Notes: generated by a model not told the origin, from the sequence alone. A stretch of DNA of 64,000 nucleotides from Ga0077555 sp964500805 (GCA_964500805.1 CAZCQH010000007.1:79304-143303); one strand, 5' to 3'. Positions 35,044-46,742 are shown, counted from the first letter of the stretch. Made by a program: numbers and translations.

Positions 35044-36456
35044 TCACACTTCGTGCACACTGACATCAAGTGGCATGCCACCGCGCGCACGCAGTGTGAC
35101 ACGCGAGAGAGGCTCCGGTGCAAGCGACGGCGCGCATGAGAACTCCGCGCTGCGCACCATCGTCGCCAACAGCACAACTGCCTCGATCATCGCGAAGCTC
35201 ATGCCGATGCACGTCCGAGGGCCAAAGCCAAAAGGAATGTACTGGGTCCGCGAAAGCAGCTTTTCCTGCTCGGGCGCGAAGCGGATCGGATCGAAGAGAT
35301 CGGGGTCGCGCCAGAGCTTGCGATGCCGATGCAGCACGAAAATCGGTATCACCAGCATTGCTCCCGGTTTGAAGTGATGGCCGCCGAGCGTGACAGCATC
35401 TTTGGCCATGCGGCCGATTACCGGGGCAGGTGGATAGAGCCGCATCGCTTCCTTCAGCACTTGGCGCGTGACCTGCAGGGCCTCAATGTGATGACTCTCG
35501 ATCGGTGCACTACCAGCAATGGTCCGGACTTCCTCGTGCACGCGATGCTGCCACTCCGGTGACCGCGCAAGCAGATAGAGCGTCCAGGTCAGCGCCTTGG
35601 CCGTCGTCTCGTGGCCGGCGGCGGCAAACGTCAGCAGGTTTTGCGCCATCTGCATCTCGGACATCGGCTGGCCCGTGTCGGGATCTGTGGCCTGGCCAAG
35701 GCGTGCCATCAGCCCGCCGCTTGCCCAGCCCGCTCGGCGCTCGCGCGCAATGACACCGAGGATCGTCGATTGCAGCCGGCGGGCGGAGCGGCGCATTCTG
35801 CCTTTCGCCGGATGCCAGACCCAATCGGGCACGCGCAGCATCTCGAATGCGATGTCCCAGCTGGTGCCTTCGAGATAGCGGCCAGTCTCCTGCTTCAGAA
35901 CCGTGGCTTCCGCCGCGTTCGCGCCTTCGAAGATCGTCGCTTGCAGGACATCGAAGGTAAGATCGGTCATATCGCGGTCGATGAGGCGGCGGCTGCGTTT
36001 TCCGCTTCGGCGCAACTCGGCAACGAACCGCTCTGCGGTGGCCGACATCTTCGGAACATGTGTCAGCAGATCGGCGTGTCGGAAGAGCGGCGCCGTGATG
36101 CGGCGCTGCCAACGCCAATGTGCGCCTTCCGACGTGAGAATGCCGTCGCCGAGAATTGCAGAGAAGATGCGCTTTTCCACCGGCGACTTCGGGAAGCTCT
36201 CATGATTGGCGAGCAGGATCTCTTCAATCAGCGCGGGATCGGTCACCCAGGCCATGCGCCCGCCGAGCGCAGGCGGCGAGAATATCGGCTCGTGATAGAC
36301 GGGCTCCGGGATCGCCCGCAGTGGATTACGCACGAACGTCGGCAGGAACTTCCAGATCGGCAGTGGTGCCCGCGGCGGCTTGATCGAAGGTGGATAGAGA
36401 GCACCCGGCGAGGCGTCGCGATGCGCTGCTGGCGAGTTGCTGACGGCTGGAGTCAT
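35044..36456 (-). CDS. Cytochrome P450
   Basis: The 470-residue haem-thiolate monooxygenase has the I-helix oxygen-activation motif AAGHETT, the ExxR of KEAMRLYPP and the haem loop FGFGPRTCIG, where the Cys at about 416 is the axial ligand. An extended N-terminus (MTPAVSNSPAAHRDAS) has no membrane anchor, so the enzyme is cytosolic. The sequence resembles the class that oxidises fatty acids or alkanes, such as CYP102-like haem domains and bacterial CYP4-like proteins, but the substrate is unknown. No ferredoxin or reductase gene adjoins it. Confidence 0.92.
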   Translation of the reverse strand: MTPAVSNSPAAHRDASPGALYPPSIKPPRAPLPIWKFLPTFVRNPLRAIPEPVYHEPIFSPPALGGRMAWVTDPALIEEILLANHESFPKSPVEKRIFSAILGDGILTSEGAHWRWQRRITAPLFRHADLLTHVPKMSATAERFVAELRRSGKRSRRLIDRDMTDLTFDVLQATIFEGANAAEATVLKQETGRYLEGTSWDIAFEMLRVPDWVWHPAKGRMRRSARRLQSTILGVIARERRAGWASGGLMARLGQATDPDTGQPMSEMQMAQNLLTFAAAGHETTAKALTWTLYLLARSPEWQHRVHEEVRTIAGSAPIESHHIEALQVTRQVLKEAMRLYPPAPVIGRMAKDAVTLGGHHFKPGAMLVIPIFVLHRHRKLWRDPDLFDPIRFAPEQEKLLSRTQYIPFGFGPRTCIGMSFAMIEAVVLLATMVRSAEFSCAPSLAPEPLSRVTLRARGGMPLDVSVHEV

Positions 36457-36831
36457 GGCGGCCTCGATGGTTCAAGTGCTCTGCGGGCACGGCTTCGTCC
36501 GCGACTGTAGCGAGGATGGTGGCAGGCTGTGGCCTCTCTCGGATCTGCGGTTCGCCTGCACGATGGCGTGACCCATCGCGCGATTCAAAGGCGCGACCAG
36601 GAATGGAGCTCGGTCAATCGATTATCTAATCCCGAGACCAGGACCAAGAAAGGGTGGTGCCCAAATTAATGGCACAAGATGCTCGCGGGAGCGACTTGCC
36701 GAGCGGGCGTCACGCGTACACTGGCGATTGCCCAGTGTTCGATGAACGCCCACTTTTCCGAGCCAACGACTTGATCTTCGAGGGCTCGAGGCGAATCGGA
36801 CACTCTGCAATCAGGCGTGAGACCGCATGTC
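36457..36831. other. Intergenic, no gene seen
   Basis: These 375 bp separate the DedA-like gene from P450, both on the minus strand. Short frames are unsupported. The P450 promoter should lie here. Confidence 0.4.
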
Positions 36832-37380
36832 TCAGCCGTGGCCGAACCACCCGCTGAGATATTTCCAGACTGCGCCAATGCCATCGCCGAGCACCAGCAG
36901 AACAAACGCCCAGAGGAACGCCGACGACCAGTTGGCGATTTGGAACTTAGTGCGCGACATTTGAACGGCGCCGGCTACAATCGGAACCGACGCGCGCAGC
37001 GGACCCGAGAAGCGGCCGAGCACGATAGCCCACGCACCCCATCGCTCGAAAAAACTGTGGCCCTTCGGCAGCAGATCGGGATGCCGTGACAACGGCCACA
37101 TGCGCGAAATCTGGTCGTGATAATGAAATCCAAGCCAGTAGGAGACCCAGTCACCGAGAGCCGCGCCGATCGCAGCGGCCGTCAGGATCATCCAGAAGTC
37201 GAAACTTCCGGTGCCGCCGATCAGTGCTCCGATCCCGACGAGGATACCCCAGAAGGGGAGGATGAGTGACACAAAGGCGATCGACTCGCCGAAAGCCAGC
37301 GCGAACACAACCGGTGCCGTCCATGAGCGATGCGCTTTGACAAACTCTATGATCGGCTCGGCGTATTGTTCCAGGCTCAT
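36832..37380 (-). CDS. DedA-family (VTT domain) membrane protein
   Basis: The 182-residue integral membrane protein has FGESIAFVSLILPFWGILVG in the first re-entrant segment and GRFSGPLRASVPIVAGAVQMS, the conserved DedA G-R-F-x-x-x-x-R motif. AALGDWVSYWLGFH is also typical. DedA proteins are linked to phospholipid (undecaprenyl phosphate) flipping and membrane homeostasis. Start 37380 is chosen because TTGGGA lies nine bases upstream; TTG 37395 and ATG 37389 are alternatives. Confidence 0.85.
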   Translation of the reverse strand: MSLEQYAEPIIEFVKAHRSWTAPVVFALAFGESIAFVSLILPFWGILVGIGALIGGTGSFDFWMILTAAAIGAALGDWVSYWLGFHYHDQISRMWPLSRHPDLLPKGHSFFERWGAWAIVLGRFSGPLRASVPIVAGAVQMSRTKFQIANWSSAFLWAFVLLVLGDGIGAVWKYLSGWFGHG

Positions 37381-37523
37381 TTGATGCATTCCCAAGGGCA
37401 GACAGCGAGCAACAAAGTCCGTGCGCCCGAGCGCTTGTCAACTCGCCTCGGACGATCAGGACCGCACGTAGCACAAGGCGACGTCAGTGTCCGATACGAT
37501 ACGTTGGCGCAAGGGCAGGTCGG

Positions 37524-37970
37524 TCAGGCGCGGCAGCGGCGTTTCATTTCGACGCCGAGCTCCTTTGCTACCTCGGCAGCAAGCATGGTCCCCCGCGAGA
37601 CCTGGGCAGGAGAGAGTGTGGCGGCAGCAGGACTGCGAAGCACCGTCGGTGCTGCGTCAGCCTCACGCCGACCATGGGCAAGCTCGTCGCAGGTCAGCTC
37701 CTTCTTGCGTGACTTGTACGCGAAGAGCCGAACACCTGACGCATAGGCTTCAGGCCCCGCAGGCTCCTTGACCCATTTGCGATCCTTGTCGGAAATGATG
37801 GTGCGCAGGGCGGATTGGCGTTGATCGATGCACTGCTTGCTGTCGTCAATGCAACCCATGCCGCTGGCGGGGCTGGCTGTGACTTGAGGTTCCGAGCTTG
37901 CACAAGCGGTGAGCAGCAGTGCCGCCACTGTGACAGCGGCGATGGCCGTTCCGCACGATTGATCTCGCAT
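37524..37970 (-). CDS. Predicted lipoprotein, unknown function
   Basis: The 148-residue protein has a lipoprotein signal, VAALLLTACASS, with the lipobox LTAC, so it should be anchored to a membrane by acylated Cys. The mature part has a conserved-looking CIDDSKQCIDQRQSALR segment, two Cys that may form a disulfide, and ELTCDELAHGRREADAAP. It ends with CRA. The function is unknown. GGGCGGGAAC precedes the start. Confidence 0.7.
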   Translation of the reverse strand: MRDQSCGTAIAAVTVAALLLTACASSEPQVTASPASGMGCIDDSKQCIDQRQSALRTIISDKDRKWVKEPAGPEAYASGVRLFAYKSRKKELTCDELAHGRREADAAPTVLRSPAAATLSPAQVSRGTMLAAEVAKELGVEMKRRCRA

Positions 37971-38195
37971 GTTCCCGCCCCCCGATGGGCCCGTCCCTCT
38001 TGTCTCCCGCTGGGAGAGGCCATAGAAGGCAGTGGTGGCGGTCCTGTGGCAATGTCAAGCCATCTGCCGCCGGCTCATGAAGCAGCGTTGCAGAGGACCC
38101 GTCCAGACTTGGACGACGATTGCCGTCGCGATCCGCTAACACTTTACTTCAGAACCTGAAATCAAAACGTCTTCCCGAAAGCAGGAGTGAAACGA

Positions 38196-39170
38196 ATGGC
38201 GCATGCAATTTGCGTACATAAGGTCGGCGGCCCGGATGCTATGCAGTACGAGAGCGTCGAGGTCGGTGCGCCGGGGCAGGGGCAGATCAAGCTGAAGCAG
38301 CATGCGATTGGCGTGAACTACATCGACGTTTATTTGCGAACGGGGCTGTATCCCCAGCCGGTGAGCCCGTTCGTCCCTGGCATGGAAGGCGCCGGTGAAG
38401 TGACGGCAGTCGGTCCGGGCGTTACTGATTTGAAGGTCGGCGATCGGGTGGCATATGCCGGCCCGGCCGGCGGATATGCGACCGAGCGGCTGATTGCGGC
38501 CGACCGCGTCGTCAAAATGCCGGATGGCATCGACTACAAGACCGCTGCCGCGATGATGCTGCAGGGCATGACGGTGCGTTACCTGATCCGCAAGACCTAC
38601 AAGGTCGTGCCCGGAACGGTGATGCTGTGGCATGCCGCGGCGGGTGGTGTCGGCCTCATCGCCTGCCAATGGGTGAAGCACCTCGGCGGCATGCTGATCG
38701 GCACGGCTGGAGGCGCCGAGAAATGCAAGCTCGCGCTTGCGCACGGCGCGGCACACTGCATCGATTACACGAAGGACGATTTTGTCGCCAAGGTGAAGGA
38801 GATCACAGGCGGCAAGCTGTGCGACGTCGTCTATGATTCCATCGGCAAGGATACGTTCCCGAAGTCTCTCGACTGCCTGAAGCCACTCGGACTGTTCGTG
38901 ACGTTCGGCAATGCGTCGGGCCCGATCGAGAACCTGAATCCGGGCATCCTGTCGGCGAAGGGCTCACTTTATATGACGCGCCCGTCGCTTGGCAACTACA
39001 CGGCAACGCGCGCCGATCTCGTCGAGACGGCCAACGATCTCTTCGATGTTGTCAAGAAGGGGATCGTGAAGATCCCGGTCAACCACACGTACGCGCTGAA
39101 GGACGCTGCCCAAGCGCACCGCGATCTCGAGGGGCGCAAGACCACCGGCTCGATCGTGCTGACGCCCTGA
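38196..39170 (+). CDS. NADPH:quinone oxidoreductase (QOR family)
   Basis: The 324-residue MDR protein is of the zinc-free quinone oxidoreductase group. It shows IGVNYIDVYLRTGLYP, PGMEGAGEVTAVGPGV, the cofactor motif LWHAAAGGVGLIACQ and DVVYDSIGKDTFPKSL. It reduces quinones using NADPH and protects against redox cycling. ATG 38196 follows AGGAG at eight bases; the GTG at 38187 sits inside that site and is rejected. It converges on the phosphatase gene, with a 13-bp stem between them. Confidence 0.9.
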   Translation: MAHAICVHKVGGPDAMQYESVEVGAPGQGQIKLKQHAIGVNYIDVYLRTGLYPQPVSPFVPGMEGAGEVTAVGPGVTDLKVGDRVAYAGPAGGYATERLIAADRVVKMPDGIDYKTAAAMMLQGMTVRYLIRKTYKVVPGTVMLWHAAAGGVGLIACQWVKHLGGMLIGTAGGAEKCKLALAHGAAHCIDYTKDDFVAKVKEITGGKLCDVVYDSIGKDTFPKSLDCLKPLGLFVTFGNASGPIENLNPGILSAKGSLYMTRPSLGNYTATRADLVETANDLFDVVKKGIVKIPVNHTYALKDAAQAHRDLEGRKTTGSIVLTP

Positions 39171-39233
39171 CGTCGGCAAGTCGTGCCCATGGCGCGCCGC
39201 GCCGAGCGACTTAAGGCATTGTGAGAAGCAGTC

Positions 39234-39270
39234 GGGCCAGGAAAGCACAACTGTGGCGCTTTCCTGGCCC
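39234..39270. terminator. 13-bp perfect stem between convergent genes
   Basis: GGGCCAGGAAAGC at 39234-39246 and GCTTTCCTGGCCC at 39258-39270 enclose an 11-nt loop. It lies between the quinone reductase stop and the phosphatase stop, so it can end both transcripts. No long T-run is present. Confidence 0.6.
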
Positions 39271-39281
39271 TCCGCTTGTCA

Positions 39282-39719
39282 TCATTTGGCAATGTCGCGC
39301 ACGAAGGCCTTGAAGCCCTCGTCGGTGATCGGGGCGCCGACGCGCTCGGCTTCCGCAAACACCTGATCGGCCGTCCATCCCTCGGCCTTCGCCTTGGCAA
39401 GCATGGCGTGCAACACGGCACGCCCGCCGGCCATTCAATGCACTCGGACTGGCCCGTCCGATGCCGCGATCGCCTCAGCGACGGCATCAACTTGGGCCGG
39501 GTCGAGGTTCTTCGAGTCGACCGGGATGTGCACATAGGCGAGACCTGCGCGCCGCGCGGCCTCACCTGCCGCGACCGGGTCCAGCGGCTGGTTCTGCTCG
39601 CCCGGCCGGCGAAGGTTGATGACGGTGCGGATCCCGTCCGCGTACATTGCGGCGAAGTCGGCCTCGCTCGGCTGACCGCCGGTACTGACGCGACCGTCGA
39701 TCTTGACGGGTGGTTTCAT
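39282..39719 (-). CDS. DUF442/BLH-like protein phosphatase with in-frame TGA at the catalytic Cys (candidate selenoprotein)
   Basis: Read through one TGA, this frame gives 145 residues, a normal length for the beta-lactamase-hydrolase-like phosphatase family. Family marks are DGRVSTGGQPSEADF, RTVINLRRPGEQ, and then VRVH, TGA (39435-39437), MAGGRAV. The P-loop signature H-C-x4-R thus reads H-TGA-M-A-G-G-R, with the stop codon exactly at the nucleophile (residue 95) and Arg at 100. The 50 codons after it remain clean (EGWTADQVFAEAERVG). AAGGAGAGATAAACG precedes the ATG. Either Sec is inserted or this is a nonsense mutation. ATG directly after the TGA could also start a separate 50-residue product, which seems unlikely. 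Confidence 0.7.
39405..39424 (-). promoter_or_regulatory. Candidate bacterial SECIS-like hairpin after the in-frame TGA
   Basis: On the coding strand GGCGTGC and GCACGCC form a perfect 7-bp stem with loop CGTGTT. The loop begins 17 nt after the TGA, and one of its first two bases is G, which fits the published bacterial SECIS description (G near the start of the loop, 16-37 nt from UGA). Stems of this size also arise by chance in GC-rich DNA. Confidence 0.4.
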
Positions 39720-39816
39720 CGTTTATCTCTCCTTGGATGGACACTGACGCGCCAAAGCTAGACCGATTTGCGGGTATTGCCACTGGTTATGTCCAGGTGG
39801 GTGCCGGAGGCAGGCG

Positions 39817-41130
39817 TTACAAGCAGTCCTTCAGGGCGTCGCCGAAGATCGATAGGCCGAGGTCGATCTCCTCATTGCTGATCGTGATCGGAGGCGCCAA
39901 CCGAAACACGCCCCAGCCGCCGCGAACGATGCTGGTCGATAGGCCCAGCTCCAGGCAGCGGTTCATGACGCGTTGTGCGAGCTCAGGCGCAGGAGTCTTG
40001 CTGTTGCGATCAGCGACCAGTTCGATGCCCATCAGGAGGCCGCGGCCGCGTATGTCGCCGATGACCTCGTAACGCTGCTGCAGGGCTTCGAAGCCGGCAC
40101 GCAGCCGTTCGCCGGCCGCCACGGCCCGCTCTGCCAATCGATCCCGCAAGATGATCTCGATGACTTTCAGGCCTACGGCCGCTGGCAGCGGATCAGAGGC
40201 GTGGGTCGTGTAAAAGTGGAACTTCTTGTCGAAACAGCGATCCTCGATTGCGGGCGTGGTCAGTACGGCCGAAAGCGGCAGGCCGGCGCCAAGCGTTTTT
40301 GACAGCGTGATGAAATCGGGCACGAGGCCGTCGTACGCGCAGTCGAAGAGGCGGCCGGTGCGGCCCAGTCCCGTTTGAGCTTCATCGACAACGACGAGCA
40401 TGCCGCGAGCACGCGCCCGTTCGGCAACGGCCTTGAGGTAGCCAGGCGGCGGCACGATGACACCGCCGGACGAGAGGATCGACTCGATGATCAGCGCCGC
40501 CGGATTGCCGCTCGACTGCTTGTCGAACAGCTCGAAGCCATAGTCGAGCTCGCCGAGCCAGTCGTAGGCATTGCCGTTCATGAAGCGCGGACGATAAGGC
40601 GTCGGCGCGGGCAGCACGAACGAGCCCGGCAGGGCTGGTCCATGGCCGTGCCGGCTGCTGTTATAGGTAGCCGACGCAGCTCCCATCGTTACGCCATGCC
40701 ACGAGCGGGAGAGCGCCAGCACTTCGAACCCGCCGGTCGCGGTTCGCGCCATTCGCAACGCAGCCTCATTGGATTCGCCGCCCGTCGAGAGCAGCAGCAC
40801 CCGGCTGAGGTCGCCCGGAGCGATCTTGGCGAGCTGCTCGGCGAGGTCGATGACCGGCCGCGACAGCAGCTGGCTGTAGAGGTGAATGAGATCGCCGGCC
40901 TGCTCTCGGATCACCGCCGTGATCTCGGGGTGGCTGTGACCGAGAATGGCGCTCATCTGCCCCGAGGCGAAATCGAGCAGGCGGCGCCCATCGGTGGTGG
41001 TCATGAACGAGCCCGACGCGCGCTCGATGATCGCCGGCTGAAAGAAGTGCCCATAGCGGACCAGATGCCGGTCGGCCCGTTCCCACAGGGCTTGATCGGC
41101 GTGAGAACGGTGGGTGGCCGGCGTGTTCAT
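39817..41130 (-). CDS. Class-III aminotransferase, 2,2-dialkylglycine decarboxylase-like
   Basis: The 437-residue PLP enzyme has LDFASGQMSAILGHSHPEI near the N-terminus and LLSTGGESNEAALRMAR. The PLP-contacting Asp is in VVVDEAQTGLGRTG, and the Schiff-base Lys is in ITLSKTLGAGLPLSAVL. The sequence follows the dialkylglycine decarboxylase branch (GQMSAILGHSHPE; LYSQLLSRPV), whose members decarboxylate 2-aminoisobutyrate and transaminate pyruvate. Other class-III activities are possible. Start 41130 follows GAGAGCAGTC; the frame extends to 41187. Confidence 0.87.
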   Translation of the reverse strand: MNTPATHRSHADQALWERADRHLVRYGHFFQPAIIERASGSFMTTTDGRRLLDFASGQMSAILGHSHPEITAVIREQAGDLIHLYSQLLSRPVIDLAEQLAKIAPGDLSRVLLLSTGGESNEAALRMARTATGGFEVLALSRSWHGVTMGAASATYNSSRHGHGPALPGSFVLPAPTPYRPRFMNGNAYDWLGELDYGFELFDKQSSGNPAALIIESILSSGGVIVPPPGYLKAVAERARARGMLVVVDEAQTGLGRTGRLFDCAYDGLVPDFITLSKTLGAGLPLSAVLTTPAIEDRCFDKKFHFYTTHASDPLPAAVGLKVIEIILRDRLAERAVAAGERLRAGFEALQQRYEVIGDIRGRGLLMGIELVADRNSKTPAPELAQRVMNRCLELGLSTSIVRGGWGVFRLAPPITISNEEIDLGLSIFGDALKDCL

Positions 41131-41303
41131 GACTGCTCTCGTCAGACGTTGATCAACAACTGTCTGTCTGCCCGGGGCGGCTGTCAAATGCAGTTGTTTT
41201 CGATCCTACCTGAGTTGGGGCGGCTGTTGAGCGCGTCTTCGGGGGCTTGGACGAATCACCTGAAGTGGTTGAGCAACTCAGGCGCTTCAGCTAATCCCGG
41301 CAC

Positions 41304-43565
<2,262 letters not shown>

Positions 43566-43655
43566 GCTCGGCTTCGCGATTCATCGCCAGCAGTGAGCTG
43601 CGTGGGTCCCAATCGGGGCCCATCGAAATGCACCCCACGAGGTAGCCGCGATAGA

Positions 43656-44702
43656 TCACGTGCCATCTGGCCGGACGGCACCCCCTGCATCATGCGCTGC
43701 AAGCAGCGCATCGATGAGCCGGTGTACCTTGAGGGCTTCGCGGCCAGTGACGCGCGGTTTGCGCTTCGCGACGATGGCGTCGATGAAGTCGGCCCACACC
43801 GCGCGGTGATAATCGTGCGGGAAGGCCATGGGATCGGCACCCGTGCCGCCCGCCGAGCCATCGGGCGTGATTTCCTCGCGCGTCCCGTCGGCGTAGGCAA
43901 TGAAGAGCGAGGTGCCCGCGAGGCTCGCCGATCCTCTGGTGCCGGCAATGTCGATGCGCTCGGCAAAACCCGGATAGGCGGCTGTGGTGGCCTCGATCAC
44001 ACCAATCGCGCCGTTTTCGAAGCGCACGGCCGCCGCGACCATGTCCTCCGTTTCCATGCGATGGACGGGCGATGTCTGCGCGAAGCCTTTCACCGCGACA
44101 ATTCCGCCTGCGCTTGGCTCTGTGAGCGACAGCATCAAATCGAGCGTGTGAATGCCTTGCGTGAGGAGCACGCCGCCGCCGTCCCGGGCACGGGTGCCGC
44201 GGCCGGGCTCGTCATAGTAGCTCTGCGGTCGCCAGAGGCGGATCGAAGTCGAGCAGTTGGCGATTTCACCGAGGCGCTTCTCGGTCAGGATCTGGCGCAG
44301 CCGTTCACCCGCGGGGCGGAACCGGTGCTGCAGCATCACCGCCAGGGTGATGCCGGCTTTCTCGGCTGTTTCCACGAGTGCGACTGAACGATCGGTCGCA
44401 ATCTCCAATGGCTTCTCGAGAAGGATGTGCTTGTCCGCAGCGGCGGCGCGCTGGACGAGATCGAGGTGCGTGTTGGGTGGCGTCAGGATGCCGACGCCAG
44501 CGATCGAGCGGTCGGCAAGGATTGCATCGAGCGATGTGGCTGCGGGAAACGGAAACTGGCTGGTGAACTTGGCGCGGCGCTCGGCGCTGGGTGAGAACGC
44601 GGCGGCCACCTCCGCCTTGCCTTCGTTGACGAGATCAACCAGCCCCTTGGCATGCGGCCCGACGGCCATGCCGAGGCCGATGATCGCGAGTTTGGGCTTC
44701 AT
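43656..44702 (-). CDS. Gfo/Idh/MocA-family oxidoreductase
   Basis: The 348-residue protein has an N-terminal Rossmann domain (LAIIGLGMAVGPHAKGL) and the EKP motif in HILLEKPLEIA, where the Lys takes part in catalysis. GGGVLLTQGIHTLDLMLSL with its conserved His follows in the second domain. These enzymes oxidise or reduce sugars and related polyols with NAD(P). The substrate is not indicated by the neighbours. Confidence 0.85.
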   Translation of the reverse strand: MKPKLAIIGLGMAVGPHAKGLVDLVNEGKAEVAAAFSPSAERRAKFTSQFPFPAATSLDAILADRSIAGVGILTPPNTHLDLVQRAAAADKHILLEKPLEIATDRSVALVETAEKAGITLAVMLQHRFRPAGERLRQILTEKRLGEIANCSTSIRLWRPQSYYDEPGRGTRARDGGGVLLTQGIHTLDLMLSLTEPSAGGIVAVKGFAQTSPVHRMETEDMVAAAVRFENGAIGVIEATTAAYPGFAERIDIAGTRGSASLAGTSLFIAYADGTREEITPDGSAGGTGADPMAFPHDYHRAVWADFIDAIVAKRKPRVTGREALKVHRLIDALLAAHDAGGAVRPDGT

Positions 44703-44946
44703 GAGATGGGCCTCACAGATCGTTTGACAGGCAATTGCAGTCTCGACCCTACCAGGATCGAGGCTTGCGGCCAGTCCATCGAGGGCAGCGCCTCGCCAAG
44801 GCGATATTCCCCGCCGATCGCTGACCAGCAGCTATTGAGGAATGCGGGTGCGCTACAGCGCGTCGGTGCGGTCGGTGCGGATGCAGGCGAGGTCAGTATT
44901 CATCGGCTGCTCCTTCGCAAGGATCGGCGTTCGAGCGCATGGGTGG

Positions 44947-45411
44947 TTACTCTCGCTCCACAAGCAGGACAGTACCGCTCATGCCTTTGACCCGGACGCG
45001 AGAGCCGGTTGGAGCCTCAGGACCTTCCGCCAGCCAGACGGTGTCACCGATCCGCACCTTGCCCCGTCCGCCGCGAATGGCGTCCTCGACGGGCACGACA
45101 CGGCCGATGTACTCGGTGCCGCGCTGATTGAGGCCCGGAATGTCGGATTGCGCCACCGCTGCGCCAGCGAAGCGGCGAGCAACGAACATCATCGCGACAG
45201 AAAGCACCGCGAACAGCGCGACCTGCCAGGGCCAGGTGAGACCGAAACCAAGACTGAAGAAGCCCGCCAGGATCGCGGCAAGGCCGAACCAGAGCAGATG
45301 AACACCTGGGAAGACCGCTTCGAGCCCGAAGAGTATCACGGCCAGGATCAGCCAGTTCCAGGGGCCGAAGCTCGAGAGTGCGTTGAGCAGCGACATGGTT
45401 TCGCTCGTCAT
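44947..45411 (-). CDS. NfeD family membrane protein
   Basis: The 154-residue protein has about three N-terminal membrane helices (WNWLILAVILFGLEAVFPG and following) and a soluble OB-fold C-terminus (GRVVPVEDAIRGGRGKVRIGDTVW...VKGMSGTVLLV). This is the short NfeD form that works with a stomatin-like partner; that gene lies just upstream on the same strand. The start is uncertain: ATG 45411 or ATG 45396, neither with a good ribosome site. Confidence 0.83.
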   Translation of the reverse strand: MTSETMSLLNALSSFGPWNWLILAVILFGLEAVFPGVHLLWFGLAAILAGFFSLGFGLTWPWQVALFAVLSVAMMFVARRFAGAAVAQSDIPGLNQRGTEYIGRVVPVEDAIRGGRGKVRIGDTVWLAEGPEAPTGSRVRVKGMSGTVLLVERE

Positions 45412-45521
45412 CAATGAATGAGACTTGATCTGGGCACAGGCACCGATCAACCCAGTACCTGGGCTTGCCGGCATACAACCCGAACCAAGAGTGATCGACG
45501 GGGACGTCAGATCGCCTCTTC

Positions 45522-46496
45522 TCAAACTTTCGGAACGATGCTGCCGTTGGGTCGCTTGCCCCCATCCTTGAAGGCCTCCTTCGCGATCTCGGCAACGCCG
45601 CTGAGCGAGCCGATCACCGAGGACGCCTCCAGCGGCATCATGATAATCTTCTGGTTGGGTGACTTGGCAATGGCCTCCAGCGCCTTCATGTAGTTGTTGG
45701 CCACGAAGTAGTTGATCGCTTGCACATTGCCGCGTGCGATAGCGTCAGAAACCATGCGGGTCGCCTCGGCTTCGGCTTGCGCGGCCCGCTCGCGGGCTTC
45801 GGCGTCGCGAAAGGCGGCCTCCTTGCGACCTTCGGCTTCGAGAACGGCAGCTTGCTTCTCGCCCTCGGCCTGCAATATCGCCGCCTGGCGATGGCCCTCG
45901 GCTTCGAGAATCTGAGCCCGCTTGTCGCGCTCGGCCTTCATCTGCCGGGCCATGCTGTCGACCAGGTCGCGTGGCGGGGCGATGTCCTTGATCTCGATGC
46001 GCGTAACCTTGACACCCCAGGCTTCAGTTGCGGCATCGACGACGTGCAGCAGCTTGGCGTTGATCTGGTCGCGGTTGGAGAGCAGCTCGTCCAGGTCCAT
46101 GGAGCCCATGACAGTGCGGATATTGGTCATGGTCAGGTTGACCATGGCAGCCTCGAGCTGGTCCACCTGATAGGCGGCTTTGGCGGCGTTCATGACCTGA
46201 TAGAAGCTGACGCCGTCGACCTTGACCATGGCGTTGTCGCGCGTGATGACATCCTGTGAGGGGATATCGATCACTTGCTCTTTCATGTTCATCCTGTGGC
46301 CGACGCGCTCGACCACGGGCAGGAGGAAGTTCAGGCCGGGATCGAGCGTACGGGTGTACTTGCCGAAATTCTCGACGGTCCATTCGTAGCCCTGCGGCAC
46401 GAATTTGATGGTCAGATTGGCGATGAGAACCGCGAAAGCCAGCAGGATAAGGCTGAAGATCCCAAGGCTGCCGAATCCGGCGAATGGGTCTAGCAT
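45522..46496 (-). CDS. SPFH/stomatin-like (Band 7) membrane protein
   Basis: The 324-residue protein has one N-terminal membrane segment (SLGIFSLILLAFAVLIANL), a Band-7 domain (FVPQGYEWTVENFGKYTRTLDPGL...; ITRDNAMVKVDGVSFYQV) and a long Ala/Glu-rich coiled coil at about 190-250. MVSDAIARGNVQAINYFVANNY is the usual C-terminal motif. It is a QmcA/slipin-type scaffold that forms oligomers at ordered membrane patches. Start 46496 follows GGGAGTATCGCC. It forms the usual two-gene unit with nfeD. Confidence 0.92.
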   Translation of the reverse strand: MLDPFAGFGSLGIFSLILLAFAVLIANLTIKFVPQGYEWTVENFGKYTRTLDPGLNFLLPVVERVGHRMNMKEQVIDIPSQDVITRDNAMVKVDGVSFYQVMNAAKAAYQVDQLEAAMVNLTMTNIRTVMGSMDLDELLSNRDQINAKLLHVVDAATEAWGVKVTRIEIKDIAPPRDLVDSMARQMKAERDKRAQILEAEGHRQAAILQAEGEKQAAVLEAEGRKEAAFRDAEARERAAQAEAEATRMVSDAIARGNVQAINYFVANNYMKALEAIAKSPNQKIIMMPLEASSVIGSLSGVAEIAKEAFKDGGKRPNGSIVPKV

Positions 46497-46662
46497 GGCG
46501 ATACTCCCTTCCCAGAAAACTCGATCATGATGCGAGTTTAGGCTTTTTGTAGGCTGCACAAGGTAAAATAACGATGAAATAGAGCGGCGCGGAACCCGCC
46601 AACGTCCGCGGTCGGATAGTACGCGAATATTATGTTAACCTGAATAGATACAATTTTATCTT

Positions 46663-46678
46663 TGATTCACGTGAAACA
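46663..46678. promoter_or_regulatory. parS-like site 1 (ParB-binding)
   Basis: TGATTCACGTGAAACA matches the conserved chromosomal parS palindrome TGTTTCACGTGAAACA in 15 of 16 positions. Confidence 0.8.
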
Positions 46679-46726
46679 TTTTTGGGCGGCGAAGCGATTT
46701 TTGCAGGTACGCAGGAGACGTGCAGT

Positions 46727-46742
46727 GGTTTCACGTGAAGCG
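46727..46742. promoter_or_regulatory. parS-like site 2 (ParB-binding)
   Basis: GGTTTCACGTGAAGCG matches parS in 13 of 16 positions and keeps the palindromic core TTCACGTGAA. It lies 64 bp from site 1. Confidence 0.65.
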
